Shown in pieces: positions 8,367 through 17,855 of a DNA stretch of 64,000 nucleotides. The first letter of the stretch is position 1; each line of letters opens with the position of its first letter. The notes below the pieces were generated by a model. It saw only the letters and a list, made by a program, of their open reading frames with translations, was not told where the DNA came from and ran no database searches. Location of the stretch: assembly GCF_019977355.1 (NCBI RefSeq), contig NZ_AP024655.1, positions 2,170,001-2,234,000 of the forward strand, in the 5' to 3' direction. A program made the translations under genes and the position numbers. This stretch comes from Arthrobacter sp. NicSoilB8. Its GTDB lineage: Bacteria > Actinomycetota > Actinomycetes > Actinomycetales > Micrococcaceae.

Positions 8367-8692
8367 ATGAACGCAGGCTTCACACCGACGCCTTACCCCA
8401 TCCCGCCCGACGGGCCCGTCGGAAAGATGCTTGAAGCCACCGGCCGCTCGCCGATGCGCGCCTCCCACTTGCACTTCATGGTCACCGCAACTCGGCTGCG
8501 CACCCTGGTGACCCATATCTTCGTCAGAGGTGACGAACAGGTGGAACACGACACGGTATTCGGCGTCAAAGACTCACTCATCAAGGACTTCGAGACACAG
8601 CTCAAGGGAACTCCCACCCCGATGAGCGGCGGCTCGAAGGTGAGTGGGCTCGAGCCCGCTTCGATATCGTCCTCACTCCAGAAAAGCCCTGA
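8367..8692 (+). pseudogene. Intradiol ring-cleavage dioxygenase C-terminal fragment
   Basis: Matches the C-terminal third of catechol/hydroxyquinol 1,2-dioxygenases: [31 protein letters not shown] (His-x-His region of the iron site), THIFVRGDE and [12 protein letters not shown] frameshift after GGSK puts the last strand ([15 protein letters not shown]) in another frame, ending at TGA 8690-8692. The N-terminal helical domain and the Tyr ligands are absent. Confidence 0.85.
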
Positions 8693-8872
8693 GCGGCCTC
8701 GTCGCTGGAGAAGTCCGGGAACCAGCCGTCTGGCAACAATTAGGGATTTCACCCGCAGTGGGTGAGGTCCATGCCGGGCTTGACGCCAACAATAGTCATA
8801 CCCTCCACTGGTAGGGCTGAGGGATAGGCCGTCCCGGAAATGAGAACGCATGTTTGAGAGCAGGAAAGGCAA

Positions 8873-9246
8873 ATGAGTTTCTGGGACGACTTTTGGGATT
8901 TCTTCTGGTGGATCTTCACAGCGTCCGTATTCTTCGCCTGCCTGTGTGGTGTTTTTGCGATCATCGGTGACCTTTTTCGCGATCAGAGACTGAACGGCTG
9001 GTGGAAGGCGGTCTGGATCTTATTCCTATGCTTCCTGCCCGTCGTGACCCTGCTGGCGCATCTGGCTGCCCGGTGTAGCGGCATGGCTGGGCGGTCGATG
9101 GAATACGACCAGCGGGACCCGAAGTCCGACACTTCCTGCAGCGGTACGGTCGCTTTAGTAAACCCCGCGGAGGGTATTTCCACGTCGAGGCTGGAACCCT
9201 CAGCGCTAAAGGATTTGAAGGAATCAAGAGCCGGGTGCTGGTTTGA
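8873..9246 (+). pseudogene. PLDc_N/SHOCT membrane protein with frameshifted tail
   Basis: The N-terminus is intact: MSFWDDFWDFFWWIFTASVF, FRDQRLNGWWKAVWILFLCF and a second segment ending LLAHLAARCSGMA. This is the PLDc_N-type two-helix unit of actinobacterial proteins that normally end in a SHOCT helix. The SHOCT end (GTLSAKGFEGIKSRVLV, TGA at 9244-9246) is present but in another frame, so the reading frame shifts between about 9090 and 9190. The N-terminal membrane part may still be made. Confidence 0.7.
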
Positions 9247-9281
9247 CGGCGTTCGCGGCATCGACATACATTTAGGCAGCA

Positions 9282-10748
9282 GTGCGCGGATTCTTCCAGG
9301 ACGCTGAAACGTTCGCGTTACTCCTGCTGGCGGCCCACATTTTAATTGTGGCCGTAGCAGCTGTCCTGGTGTCGATGAATCGGCGTCCATCGTCCGCTAT
9401 TGCCTGGGTGCTCGCCATAATTTTCATCCCGATTCTTGGTGCCGTCGCGTTTTTCTTTGTCGGTTACTCGAAACTGCCCAAGGCGCGCCGCGACAAACAG
9501 CGCGAAATCAACAATCTGGTCCTGGCACGGACTGAGGGCAGCCCGCTGATTAGCCGCGGTCTCGACTGGCCGGAGTGGCTGCATTCGGCGGTGGTGTTGA
9601 ACAGTAACCTTGGGGCGCTCCCTATGGTCGCGGACAACAGTGCGACCCTGTTGGGCGACTACAACGGCACTTTCGACGCCATGATCGCTGAGATTGATGC
9701 GGCCACCAGTTATGTGCACGTGGAGTTTTACATCCTGGTGCTGGACGCAACGACGGCGCCGTTTTTTCAAGCGCTGGCCCGGGCAAGATCACGCGGCGTT
9801 GCAGTCCGGGTCCTGTCCGATCATCTGGCTGGCCTGAAGTTCCCTGGACGGAAAGAAACGCTGGACTTCCTCCAGGAGATAGGGGCGGAATATCGCCCCA
9901 TGCTGCCGGTGCGGCCGTGGCGTGGCGAATGGCAGAGGCCGGACCTGCGCAATCACCGGAAGATCCTCGTCGTCGATGGCCGCGTGGGATTCACCGGGTC
10001 CCAGAACGTCATCGACGCGAGTTACGACACGAAGGCCAACCTGAAGCGCGGGCTCCAGTGGCACGAGTTGATGATGCGCGTTGAGGGACCTGTGGTCCGG
10101 GAGCTGGATGCGGTCTTCGCGACGGACTGGTACAGCGAAACCGGGGTGATGCTGCCTCTGGATTCAAGCCCCATGGGCGTCAGCAAACATTCCGCGCTTG
10201 TTGACGCCCAGGTCCTGCCCAGTGGTCCCAGCTTCGACAACGACAACAATTTGAAGCTCTACGCGACGCTTATTCACAAAGCTGAGCGTCGCGTCAGCAT
10301 CACCAGCCCCTACTTTGTGCCGGACGAATCCATCCTCATGGCTATCGTCACGGCAGCCGCGCGGGGGCTCAGCGTCGAGCTCTTTGTTTCCGAGGTCGGA
10401 GACCAGAGCATGGTCTATCACGCGCAGCGTTCCTACTACGAGGCACTGCTTCGCGCCGGCGTCAGGATCTACCTATACCGGGCGCCCAAGGTGCTGCACT
10501 CCAAGCACTTCACCATCGACGAGGAGGTAGCGGTGATTGGGTCCAGCAACATGGATGTCCGTTCTTTCAGCCTCAACATGGAGGTATCCGTACTTGTGCA
10601 CGGCCGCGGTTTTGTCGACGCAATTCGCGGGATCGAAGACGGGTACCGCGTGGAAAGCCGTGAGCTGCAGCTCGAGGACTGGATCCGGCGGCCCGTGGCC
10701 CAAAAAGTATTCGACAACCTGGCACGCCTGACCGCCTCCCTCCAATAG
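9282..10748 (+). CDS. cls: Cardiolipin synthase (phospholipase D family)
   Basis: Membrane enzyme that joins phosphatidylglycerol units to make cardiolipin. 488 aa, full length. Two N-terminal helices (LLLLAAHILIVAVAAVL and AIAWVLAIIFIPILGAVAFF), then two HKD active-site motifs: NHRKILVVDG (about residues 224-233, His225 and Lys227) and LHSKHFTID (about 405-413, His406 and Lys408), each followed by a G-S-x-N motif (TGSQN, GSSN). GTG start at 9282; the ribosome site is weak. Transcribed alone, 35 bp after the broken SHOCT gene. Confidence 0.93.
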   Translation: MRGFFQDAETFALLLLAAHILIVAVAAVLVSMNRRPSSAIAWVLAIIFIPILGAVAFFFVGYSKLPKARRDKQREINNLVLARTEGSPLISRGLDWPEWLHSAVVLNSNLGALPMVADNSATLLGDYNGTFDAMIAEIDAATSYVHVEFYILVLDATTAPFFQALARARSRGVAVRVLSDHLAGLKFPGRKETLDFLQEIGAEYRPMLPVRPWRGEWQRPDLRNHRKILVVDGRVGFTGSQNVIDASYDTKANLKRGLQWHELMMRVEGPVVRELDAVFATDWYSETGVMLPLDSSPMGVSKHSALVDAQVLPSGPSFDNDNNLKLYATLIHKAERRVSITSPYFVPDESILMAIVTAAARGLSVELFVSEVGDQSMVYHAQRSYYEALLRAGVRIYLYRAPKVLHSKHFTIDEEVAVIGSSNMDVRSFSLNMEVSVLVHGRGFVDAIRGIEDGYRVESRELQLEDWIRRPVAQKVFDNLARLTASLQ

Positions 10749-10822
10749 GGAAACAGGTTCAGAACCGACCGCGCCGCACGCACCGAAGCCCTCGCGAGGA
10801 AGCCGTAGACGTGGTCAGGCTC

Positions 10823-10852
10823 AGTCGATGACAGTCGATGACAGTCGCTGAC
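10823..10852 (+). repeat. Three tandem 10-bp repeats
   Basis: AGTCGATGAC twice and then AGTCGCTGAC, 75 bp downstream of the cardiolipin synthase gene. No stem or T-run; probably a slippage product. Confidence 0.75.
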
Positions 10853-10897
10853 CACGGGGGAGTCCGTTCCAGCAGGGAGTTGAACGCCGGATCGATG

Positions 10898-10972
10898 CTA
10901 GCGGGCGAACCGTTCGGGTTGGGTGATGACCAGGGTCCGGCCGGCCCGGACCGCCGCCAGGGCGTCGTTCAG
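10898..10972 (-). pseudogene. Serine resolvase fragment
   Basis: Twenty-five codons reading NDALAAVRAGRTLVITQPER then FAR, matching the D-A-x-A-x-x-R-x-G-D-T-L-V-x-x-x-x-D-R-x-A-R region of serine recombinase catalytic domains, with the second Asp replaced. Directly abuts the ATPase fragment. Confidence 0.6.
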
Positions 10973-11090
10973 CAATAGTCCCGAACCTGTTCGAGGCCGG
11001 TGACTTTCAGCCGGTCGGATTCGTCGATGATGAGCAGCTCGCTGCGGCCGCTGCGCGTCCGCAGCGACAGACCACCGCCTCACCCGCGAC
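10972..11090 (-). pseudogene. Transposition ATPase (MuB/TniB/IstB-like) fragment
   Basis: Reads SELLIIDESDRLKVTGLEQV then RDYC before a TGA. The Walker B sequence LLIIDESDRLK followed by a LEQVRD helix is the signature of AAA ATPases that accompany DDE transposases of Tn5053/IS21-like elements. Only about 40 codons survive. Confidence 0.65.
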
Positions 11091-11168
11091 GGGTGATTCC
11101 AGAATTACTGGAGCGGCCGTAGGCGCGACGGGTTGACCAGTGATGCCCCGCGCACGAAAATGCGAACC

Positions 11169-12308
11169 ATGAGTGATCGTCGCAGCCTTTCCGAGCCGGC
11201 TCCGTTCACCGCCGATGACTTCGCCAAGCGGTTGCGGCGAGCAGCCCACGCCGCCCAGGATGCCGGGCTCGACGGCATCCTGGTCACTCCCGGACCGGAC
11301 CTGCTCTACCTCACGGGGTATGCACCCGTGGCCATCACTGAACGCATCACCATGCTCGTGATCCCCGTCGATGCGGAGCCCGCCATGATCGTTCCGAGGC
11401 TCGAGAGGCCCGACGCGGAAGCGTCCGCTGGCGCCTCGATTCTGAGGATCACCGACTGGACCGACGGGAGCGACCCCTACACGGAATCTGCGAGGCTGAT
11501 GGCCGGAACCGGACGTTATGCCGTCTCTGACTCGGCCTGGGCCATGCACCTCCTCGGCCTGCAGGATCGACTGCCCAAGTCGTCCTACGTCTCGATGACG
11601 ACCGCCCTGCCGATGCTTCGGGCGATCAAGGATGACGACGAGATCGAGCGGCTGGCGGCGGCCGGCGCGGCCGCAGACCAGGCGTACGAGGAGATCGTCA
11701 CCGTCCGGTTCGCTGGGCGCAGCGAGGCCGACGTCGGCTCTGAACTCGCAGACCTACTTCGCCAATTCGGTCATTCGCAGGTGGACTTCACCGTCGTCGG
11801 TTCGGGTCCGAACGGCGCCAACCCCCACCACGAGATCGGCCCGCGGATCATCGAGAACGGCGACATGGTGGTGCTCGACTTCGGCGGCCTCAAACATGGC
11901 TACGGATCAGACACGACGCGGACTGTGCACGTCGGCGAACCCACCGCCGAGGAACGCGAGGTTCACGACGTCGTCAGACATGCACAGCAGGCCGGGTTCG
12001 AGGCCGTGCTGCCCGGCGTCGAGTGCCAGGAGATCGATCGCGTGTCCCGGGCGGTGATCACTGAAGCCGGCTACGGCGACTACTTCATTCACCGTGTCGG
12101 TCACGGAATCGGACTGACGACTCACGAGCCGCCGTACATGGTTGAGGGCGAAACCCAGATCCTCCACCCCGGCATGTGCTTCTCGATCGAACCCGGAATC
12201 TACCTGCCGGGCAGGTTCGGCGTAAGGATCGAGGACATTGTGACGGTCGTTCCCGACGGCGGACGGCGACTCAATCAGACCTCGCACCAGATGAGAATCG
12301 TCCACTAG
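11169..12308 (+). CDS. M24-family Xaa-Pro peptidase
   Basis: Cytoplasmic metallopeptidase of the creatinase/prolidase type that cleaves X-Pro bonds. The pita-bread domain holds all five metal ligands: Asp237 (VVLDFGG), Asp248 (GSDTTRT), His312 (HRVGHGIGL), Glu341 (FSIEPGIY) and Glu355 (RIEDIV). The creatinase N-terminal domain (DGILVTPGPDLLYLTGYAP) precedes it. ATG 11169 is preferred because homology starts soon after; an in-frame GTG lies 12 codons upstream. About 380 aa, normal length. Confidence 0.93.
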   Translation: MSDRRSLSEPAPFTADDFAKRLRRAAHAAQDAGLDGILVTPGPDLLYLTGYAPVAITERITMLVIPVDAEPAMIVPRLERPDAEASAGASILRITDWTDGSDPYTESARLMAGTGRYAVSDSAWAMHLLGLQDRLPKSSYVSMTTALPMLRAIKDDDEIERLAAAGAAADQAYEEIVTVRFAGRSEADVGSELADLLRQFGHSQVDFTVVGSGPNGANPHHEIGPRIIENGDMVVLDFGGLKHGYGSDTTRTVHVGEPTAEEREVHDVVRHAQQAGFEAVLPGVECQEIDRVSRAVITEAGYGDYFIHRVGHGIGLTTHEPPYMVEGETQILHPGMCFSIEPGIYLPGRFGVRIEDIVTVVPDGGRRLNQTSHQMRIVH

Positions 12309-12568
12309 TCAGCCGACGTGGTCCACGACCTGACGTGGACCGGAACGAGATCGCTCCGGAGAGTCCTCAGGAACGATCTCATATTGGCCAGGCTCAGCGC
12401 TAGGCAGAACCCATGCACCACCGATCCCGCCGGCAGGCGCGATTTGGCCGATGCGGACAAGCAGGTAGTCCGGCTTAGCGGCCACGGCCCAGACGTGCCC
12501 GTTTTCTGGCTCGCGTGAGCATCCACCGAACGCTGTCGTGGCTGTCCATTCGTGTCCTGGAGGGTCTG

Positions 12569-13744
12569 TCAGCTAGATTGCAGGCGCCGTGACCGGCGAT
12601 GCGGGGCCGGGGCGGTCCCGTGGGTGTGTCCGATGGCCTCGAGCACCACGGCGGGCAGGCTCTGGGTGCTCATCATGATCTCCCGCTGCCGGCGGGCACC
12701 CGTGCCGGAGGTCAGGATCCGGGCTGCTTCCGAGGTCACTTGCTCCTCGTCTCCGCTGTCGGCCAGGGCTGGGCGGATATGGGAGAGGAGGACCTGGACC
12801 GCTTCTCCGGCCGGGCATGGAATGTTCAGCAGGGGGTGCAGGAGGGTGTCGTCGACTCCTGATTGACTTGCCTTCCACGCCGCCAGGCGCAGTTGCCCGG
12901 CGGAAAGCCGGGGCGCAGAAATCCCGGCGCGCCATTCCTGGGCGGCCCGTTCAACGAGTCCCCGCACTATCGCGGCAATCGCGGCCGCGTGTGAGGCCTC
13001 CATGCAGACGTCGGCTATGCGTACCTCCACCGTCGGGTGGTTCCGGGAGAGGCGCGCGTCGAAGTACACCATGCCTTCGTCGAGGAGTACACCCGTTGTC
13101 AGCAGGGATTGCACGTACCGGTGGTATTCCCGTTCTGATCCGAACCTTTCGCTGGGCCCGGAGGTCGGCCAGCGGTTCCAAGCCTGGTAGCGGAAGCTTG
13201 CGTATCCGGTGTCGGCGCCCTGCCAGAAAGGGGAGTTCGCGCTCAGCGCCAGCAGCACGGGCAGCCAGACCCGGATTCGGTCCAGGACTGCCACCCCTTC
13301 CTCACCGTCGGTGATACCGACATGAATATGGAAGCCGCAGGTGAGTTGCTCCCGGAGCGTCAACCCGAACCGGGTTGCCATGTTCAGGAATCGGGGCTGC
13401 GGTACAAGGGTAGGAGTGGCCGGGACGGGACTGGTGGCCACAGCGACCGCTCGTGCGCCCACCGAACGGGCCGCTTCGTCGGCAAGCCGCCGGCCCTCGC
13501 GGATGCCCGCAACCACTTCCTGCAGCGTGGAACAGACAGGCCCAACGGCCTCGAGCTGCTCTTGCTGGACCTCCAAAGCCAAGAATGGGCCGCCACTGGT
13601 TTCAGGGCGCTGCGGGGCCTTGGCCAAGCACGCTTCAGCGGCGGGTACGGGCTGCCCTGTCGTGGCATCGACGAGCAGGAATTCCTCCTCGACGCCGAAC
13701 GTCCTTTGAACCCCGCCGCCAGAACGGTTGGGTGGTCTCGTCAT
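12569..13744 (-). CDS. Carboxylate-amine ligase, GCS2 family (YbdK-like)
   Basis: About 390 aa, ATP-dependent ligase fold related to glutamate-cysteine ligase. Conserved: FGVEEEFLLVD (metal-binding Glu cluster), TCGFHIHVGI, FRYQAWNRWPTSGP and NHPTVEVRIADVC. The substrate is not fixed by sequence; actinobacteria that make mycothiol often carry several GCS2 paralogues. ATG 13744 is chosen because upstream residues (basic, low complexity) are not family sequence. It ends in an Arg-rich tail (HRRSRRLQSS). Confidence 0.9.
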   Translation of the reverse strand: MTRPPNRSGGGVQRTFGVEEEFLLVDATTGQPVPAAEACLAKAPQRPETSGGPFLALEVQQEQLEAVGPVCSTLQEVVAGIREGRRLADEAARSVGARAVAVATSPVPATPTLVPQPRFLNMATRFGLTLREQLTCGFHIHVGITDGEEGVAVLDRIRVWLPVLLALSANSPFWQGADTGYASFRYQAWNRWPTSGPSERFGSEREYHRYVQSLLTTGVLLDEGMVYFDARLSRNHPTVEVRIADVCMEASHAAAIAAIVRGLVERAAQEWRAGISAPRLSAGQLRLAAWKASQSGVDDTLLHPLLNIPCPAGEAVQVLLSHIRPALADSGDEEQVTSEAARILTSGTGARRQREIMMSTQSLPAVVLEAIGHTHGTAPAPHRRSRRLQSS

Positions 13745-13987
13745 TGAAGAATTCAAGGCAGCTCCTAACAGGAAGGCCTCCAGCCCTGCTACTGCAGGGC
13801 GGCTGCCAATGAAGCTATGCAGCCTCCTCCACGAGCCATGATCACCGGCCCGCTCGCGCTGCTGATTTCCCCAGAGTATCCCCGATAAAAGCACACCGGA
13901 AGGAAAAGACACTAAGACGGCCATCCAGACGCTCGCGGGCATGCCGAACCGGGGCAGCGAGGGATGGGACGCCGGATCGTGGCCCTA

Positions 13988-14255
13988 AATCATCCTCACC
14001 GTCGGCCGCATCAGTGACCGGAACAGGGAACTTTTCGGGTACGGCACCCACTTCGTGGACGACACCACCACGCTCTGGTTCTGCATCCGTGGCGCCTGTT
14101 TCGATGCGATCACCGCCGAGGTGTTTTTCCACTGTAAGTCCGGCCAGTCCAACGGCCCGGACAATTTCGCCCTAAAGGCAGCCCAACTGTCCGACCACGC
14201 CCGCAAACCCTACGCCGGTTGGAGCCGCTGGAAGCTGGCTACCGACGTGCGGTGA
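13988..14255 (+). CDS. Uncharacterised protein, probably a fragment
   Basis: The open frame has a protein-like reading: GRISDRNRELFGYGTHFVDD, TTLWFCIRGACFDAITAEVF, FHCKSGQSNGPDNFALKAAQ, LSDHARKPYAGWSRWKL. It follows a stop at 13985 and has no good start codon before ATG 14055, so the 5' end is missing or the gene starts unusually. No family recognised. Confidence 0.45.
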
Positions 14256-14610
14256 GAATGTTGTCATGGACGTTCTCCCAGCCCTCTGACTGCCACCCGC
14301 CGGTGGTGGTGACATCCGCCACCAGAACGGCCGATACACCCGCCACCGCCGCAGCGCTGGAGGTCGTTCTTGCCTTGGGCCCTGACCGCTGCCCTGCTCT
14401 GGACGCGCTCAGAGCCGCGCAAACTAGCACCGCGGCGACTTGACGTAAAGAGGAGATAGAGACTACTCCCGGCGAATTCCAAGGTCCATGCTGTACGCAC
14501 CGAGCACTTTGTGTGATAGGGGGCTGTGGCATGTTCCAACCGTCAACTACTCGCCTCAGGCGGTATTCTCCCGCACGGCCCGTGGCACTGACCACGGTGC
14601 ACCGCAAGGT
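14256..14610. other. Intergenic stretch before the permease operon
   Basis: No convincing gene. A ribosome-site-like GAGGAGA near 14450 is not followed by a close start codon. The promoter of the permease operon should lie here; TGATAG near 14515 is a weak -10 candidate. Confidence 0.4.
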
Positions 14611-16062
14611 GTGTCTAAAGTGAGCGAGCAGGCAGTGACCAGGCCGAAGGCGCCTCCGGCCGTGTGGATCTCCTGGGTGGCGTTGGCGCTGATGACCACG
14701 AGTTCGGTGGCCAGCCTCCGCGCGGCCCCGACCATGGCCGTCTACGGCCTCGCTTCAGTCTTCCTCTATGTGGTTCCCGCGATTGTCTTCCTGCTGCCCA
14801 CCTCCCTCGTGTCCGCCGAGTTGGCGTCCGGGTGGAAGGGCGGCATCTACAACTGGGTATCGTCCGGAATCTCCAAACCGATGGGCTTCCTGGCGGTGTG
14901 GTGCCAGTTCGCGATGACGATTTTCTACTATCCAACCCTGCTAGGCTTCGTCGCGAGCACGCTCGCCTATGTCTTCAACCCGGCGCTGGCCAGCAACGGT
15001 GTGTGGACAGCCTTGGTGATTGTGGTTGCTTACTGGTCCGGTGTGTACGTCTCATCGCGCGGCACGAAGGGCGTGGCAGGCCTGGCCAGCGGCGGCCTCA
15101 TTATTGGCACCCTGATCCCCGGCGCGCTGCTCGTGATCCTGGGCGCCGTCTTCCTTGGCCAGGGCAATCCGTCGGCGGCTCCGATGACCGCGGCGAACTT
15201 CTTCCCCGAGTGGGCCGGGCTGGCCAGCCTCGTGCTGATCGTGAACAACTTCCTGTCCTACAGCGGCATGGAGATGAACGCGGTGCACGTGTCCTCCCTG
15301 AAAGACCCCGGCAAAGAATACCCGAAGTCGATGTTCCTGGCCATGGGACTCGTACTGCTCATCTTTATCCTGCCGGCACTGGCGATCAGCTGGATCGTCC
15401 CGGCCGAGGAGCTCTCCCTCACCGCAGGTGTCATGCAGGCCTTCGACGCGGTGCTGGCCTCGTTCAATATGCAAGGGCTGACGCCGATCCTCGGCATCAT
15501 GCTGGTCGCCGCTGCCCTCGGCGGCATGCTGACCTGGCTGGCCGGTCCGTCCAAGGGCCTGCTGCTGATCTCGCGGGAGGAAGGCTACCTCCCGCCGTTC
15601 CTGCAAAAGCTGAACAAGAACGGCGTCCAGCAAAACCTTCTGGTCGTCCAGGGACTCATCACCACCGTGATCGCGCTCGGTTACGCGCTGATCCCGGATG
15701 TCTCCAGCGCGTACTGGATCTTCTCGGTGATCACCACCCAGGTCTACCTGATCATGTACCTGCTGATGTTCGTGGCCGCGATCCGGCTCCGGCGCAACGA
15801 CCCGGACCACCCGCGTGGCTTCCGGGCACCGATGCTGATGGCGCTGTGCGGCGTCGGATTCACCGCCTCCCTGGCGGCACTGCTCGTCGGGTTCGTCCCG
15901 CCGTCGCAGTTCGGCAACGGCGATCCGCTCGTCTACTTCCTGATCGTCGGCGGCGGCGCGCTGGGGCTCGGCTTGCTCGTGCCTTTCCTGTTTTACAAGT
16001 TGCGCAAGCCCTCCTGGAAGCTGCCCGACCAAGAAACGCAGACGGAGGTTCCGAGGTCATGA
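14611..16062 (+). CDS. APC-superfamily amino acid permease
   Basis: About 483 aa with 12 predicted helices. It resembles GadC-type glutamate/GABA or amino-acid antiporters: AVYGLASVFLYVVPAIVFLL, SAELASGWKGGIYNWVSSGI, YSGMEMNAVHVSSLKDPGKE, WLAGPSKGLLLISREEGYLP. GTG 14611 (or GTG 14620) follows AAGG; family homology begins at about codon 10 (APPAVWISWVALALMT). The stop overlaps the next gene (ATGA, 16059-16062), and the dipeptidase follows, suggesting uptake of peptides or amino acids for catabolism. Confidence 0.88.
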   Translation: MSKVSEQAVTRPKAPPAVWISWVALALMTTSSVASLRAAPTMAVYGLASVFLYVVPAIVFLLPTSLVSAELASGWKGGIYNWVSSGISKPMGFLAVWCQFAMTIFYYPTLLGFVASTLAYVFNPALASNGVWTALVIVVAYWSGVYVSSRGTKGVAGLASGGLIIGTLIPGALLVILGAVFLGQGNPSAAPMTAANFFPEWAGLASLVLIVNNFLSYSGMEMNAVHVSSLKDPGKEYPKSMFLAMGLVLLIFILPALAISWIVPAEELSLTAGVMQAFDAVLASFNMQGLTPILGIMLVAAALGGMLTWLAGPSKGLLLISREEGYLPPFLQKLNKNGVQQNLLVVQGLITTVIALGYALIPDVSSAYWIFSVITTQVYLIMYLLMFVAAIRLRRNDPDHPRGFRAPMLMALCGVGFTASLAALLVGFVPPSQFGNGDPLVYFLIVGGGALGLGLLVPFLFYKLRKPSWKLPDQETQTEVPRS

Positions 16063-16505
16063 GCACGCATATGGAGTCCTCAACCAAGCGCGGCCGCTCG
16101 GTCCTTTACATCGTTTCCATGATCCTGCTCGTGGTGTTCGCCGTTGTCGCGCTGCTGACATTCAGGCAGGCGAGGGAGACGCAGCAGTCGCTGGCGAAGG
16201 CCGACCAGCTGATAGCGACGATCGATGCGGCCGGGGGGACGGCCCCCTCGCGCGAGCAGATAGCCCGGGTGCTTGGCGACGACGGCGGCGCAGTCTGCGC
16301 GAACCCCAACGACGCGCTGAGCCGGGCCACCTTCCTGAGCCAGTTGACGAACGGGGCCACCGGGCCCGGAAACAGGCCGGTGATCGCGAACGCCAAGATT
16401 GCCTTAGGCGAACTCGCGATTATCAAGGTCTACTGCCCGGACAAGCTGGCTGAGTTCCAGCAGTTCATCGACGGCCTCAAGACGTACCACACGGGTGGTG
16501 CGTAA
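16059..16505 (+). CDS. Small single-pass membrane protein of the permease operon
   Basis: 148 aa. One N-terminal helix (SVLYIVSMILLVVFAVVALL), then a coiled segment (RQARETQQSLAKADQLIATI) and an extracytoplasmic domain with two Cys (VCANPNDAL, KVYCPDKLAEFQQF) that could form a disulfide. It overlaps the permease stop by 4 bp and ends 4 bp before the dipeptidase, so it is translationally embedded between them. No family recognised; an accessory subunit of the permease is an inference from position. Confidence 0.75.
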   Translation: MSTHMESSTKRGRSVLYIVSMILLVVFAVVALLTFRQARETQQSLAKADQLIATIDAAGGTAPSREQIARVLGDDGGAVCANPNDALSRATFLSQLTNGATGPGNRPVIANAKIALGELAIIKVYCPDKLAEFQQFIDGLKTYHTGGA

Positions 16506-16508
16506 ACC

Positions 16509-17855
16509 GTGGACCTGCGCTCACGCATCACCGATCTGATGCGTCCGGCACGGGAGGAGCTGGCCGAGTTCGTGGCCATCCGGTCGGTGGCGGACCCGCG
16601 GCAGTTTCCCGCTGAGGAATGCGCCAGGGCGGCGCAGTGGGTGCTCGATAAATTTGCCGGGCTCGGTTTTTCAGATGTCCACCTCGAACGGACGCCGGAC
16701 GGCTCCGACGCGGTGGTCGGCTCGCGACCCGGCCCGGATCCGGATGCGCCCACTGTGCTCCTCTACGCGCACTACGACGTGCAGCCACCCCTCGATGATG
16801 CCGCATGGCGCACGCCGCCCTTCGAACTCACAGAGGTAGACGGCCGCTGGTACGGACGCGGCGCCGCCGACTGCAAGGGCAACATCCTCGCCCATCTGCT
16901 CGCATTGAGAGCGCTCGGCAACGACGTGCCGGTGAACCTGAAGCTGGTAGTTGAAGGCTCGGAGGAGCAGGGTACCGGCGGCCTCGAGGCATTCGTGGCG
17001 AGTCACCCCGGGCTGCTCAGTGCCGATACCATCCTCGTCTGCGACACCGGCAACGCCGCCGTGGGACACCCCGCGGCGACCGTGACCCTGCGTGGGATGG
17101 TCAACGTTGTCGTGAGCGTGGAGGCCATGGCATCCGAACTCCACTCCGGCATGTTCGGCGGTGCAGCCCCAGATGCGCTCGCTGCGTTGATCTCGATGCT
17201 GGCATCACTGCGCGACCAACAAGGCAACACCACTGTCACCGGGCTGGACAACACCCAGACCTGGACCGGCGCGCCCTATCCGCCCGAACAGTTCCGATCC
17301 GACGCCGGAGTGCTTGAGGGTGTCGCGCTTCTGGGCGACGGCAGCGTGTCCGACATGCTCTGGGCACGTCCGGCGCTCACCGTGCTCGGCATCGACTGCC
17401 CGCCGGTGACAGGTTCGACGGCGGCGATCGTGCCGCGCGCGTCCGCTCGCCTTAACCTGCGCGTCCCGCCAGGCATGGCGGCCGTCGACGCCCACAGGGC
17501 GTTGGTCGACCATCTCAAGGCCGCCGCACCTTGGAAAGTCCGAGTCACCGTGGACCTGGAGGCTATCGGATCACCTTTCCAAGCAGTGGTCGGCGGTCCG
17601 GCCTTTGAAGCAATGAGCGCAGCGATGTCCGAGGCCTACAGACGACCGATGACAACCCTGGGGCAAGGCGGGTCGATCCCGCTGTGCAACGTGTTCGCCG
17701 ACACCTACCCGGACGCGGAGATCATCCTGCTGGGCGTCGAGGAACCACTCGCGCTCATCCACGCACCGAACGAGAGCGTCGATCCGGGCGAGATGAGCGC
17801 CCTGGCCGAGTCTTTGGCCCTGTTTTTCCAGCGGTACGCCACGCTGCGCGGTTAG
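16509..17855 (+). CDS. M20-family dipeptidase
   Basis: 448-aa zinc dipeptidase. Motifs: VLLYAHYDVQP (first His and catalytic Asp), GRGAADCKGN (bridging Asp), EGSEEQGTGG (general-base Glu and ligand Glu), CDTGN (Asp), ELHSGMFGGAAPDAL (dimerisation domain) and IHAPNESV (last His). GTG 16509 lies 3 bp after the stop of the membrane protein. Together with the permease it forms an import-and-cleave unit for dipeptides or acylated amino acids. Confidence 0.92.
   Translation: MDLRSRITDLMRPAREELAEFVAIRSVADPRQFPAEECARAAQWVLDKFAGLGFSDVHLERTPDGSDAVVGSRPGPDPDAPTVLLYAHYDVQPPLDDAAWRTPPFELTEVDGRWYGRGAADCKGNILAHLLALRALGNDVPVNLKLVVEGSEEQGTGGLEAFVASHPGLLSADTILVCDTGNAAVGHPAATVTLRGMVNVVVSVEAMASELHSGMFGGAAPDALAALISMLASLRDQQGNTTVTGLDNTQTWTGAPYPPEQFRSDAGVLEGVALLGDGSVSDMLWARPALTVLGIDCPPVTGSTAAIVPRASARLNLRVPPGMAAVDAHRALVDHLKAAAPWKVRVTVDLEAIGSPFQAVVGGPAFEAMSAAMSEAYRRPMTTLGQGGSIPLCNVFADTYPDAEIILLGVEEPLALIHAPNESVDPGEMSALAESLALFFQRYATLRG

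Noticed and set aside
14664..15990. A long plus-strand frame through the permease gene in another phase
   Set aside because: Arg/Pro/Gly-rich reading with no family marks; the permease frame has clear membrane helices. Only the end of this frame (16059-16505) is a real gene.
15052..16032. A 326-codon minus-strand frame within the permease gene
   Set aside because: Gln/Asp/His-rich composition typical of an antisense shadow of a membrane protein gene.
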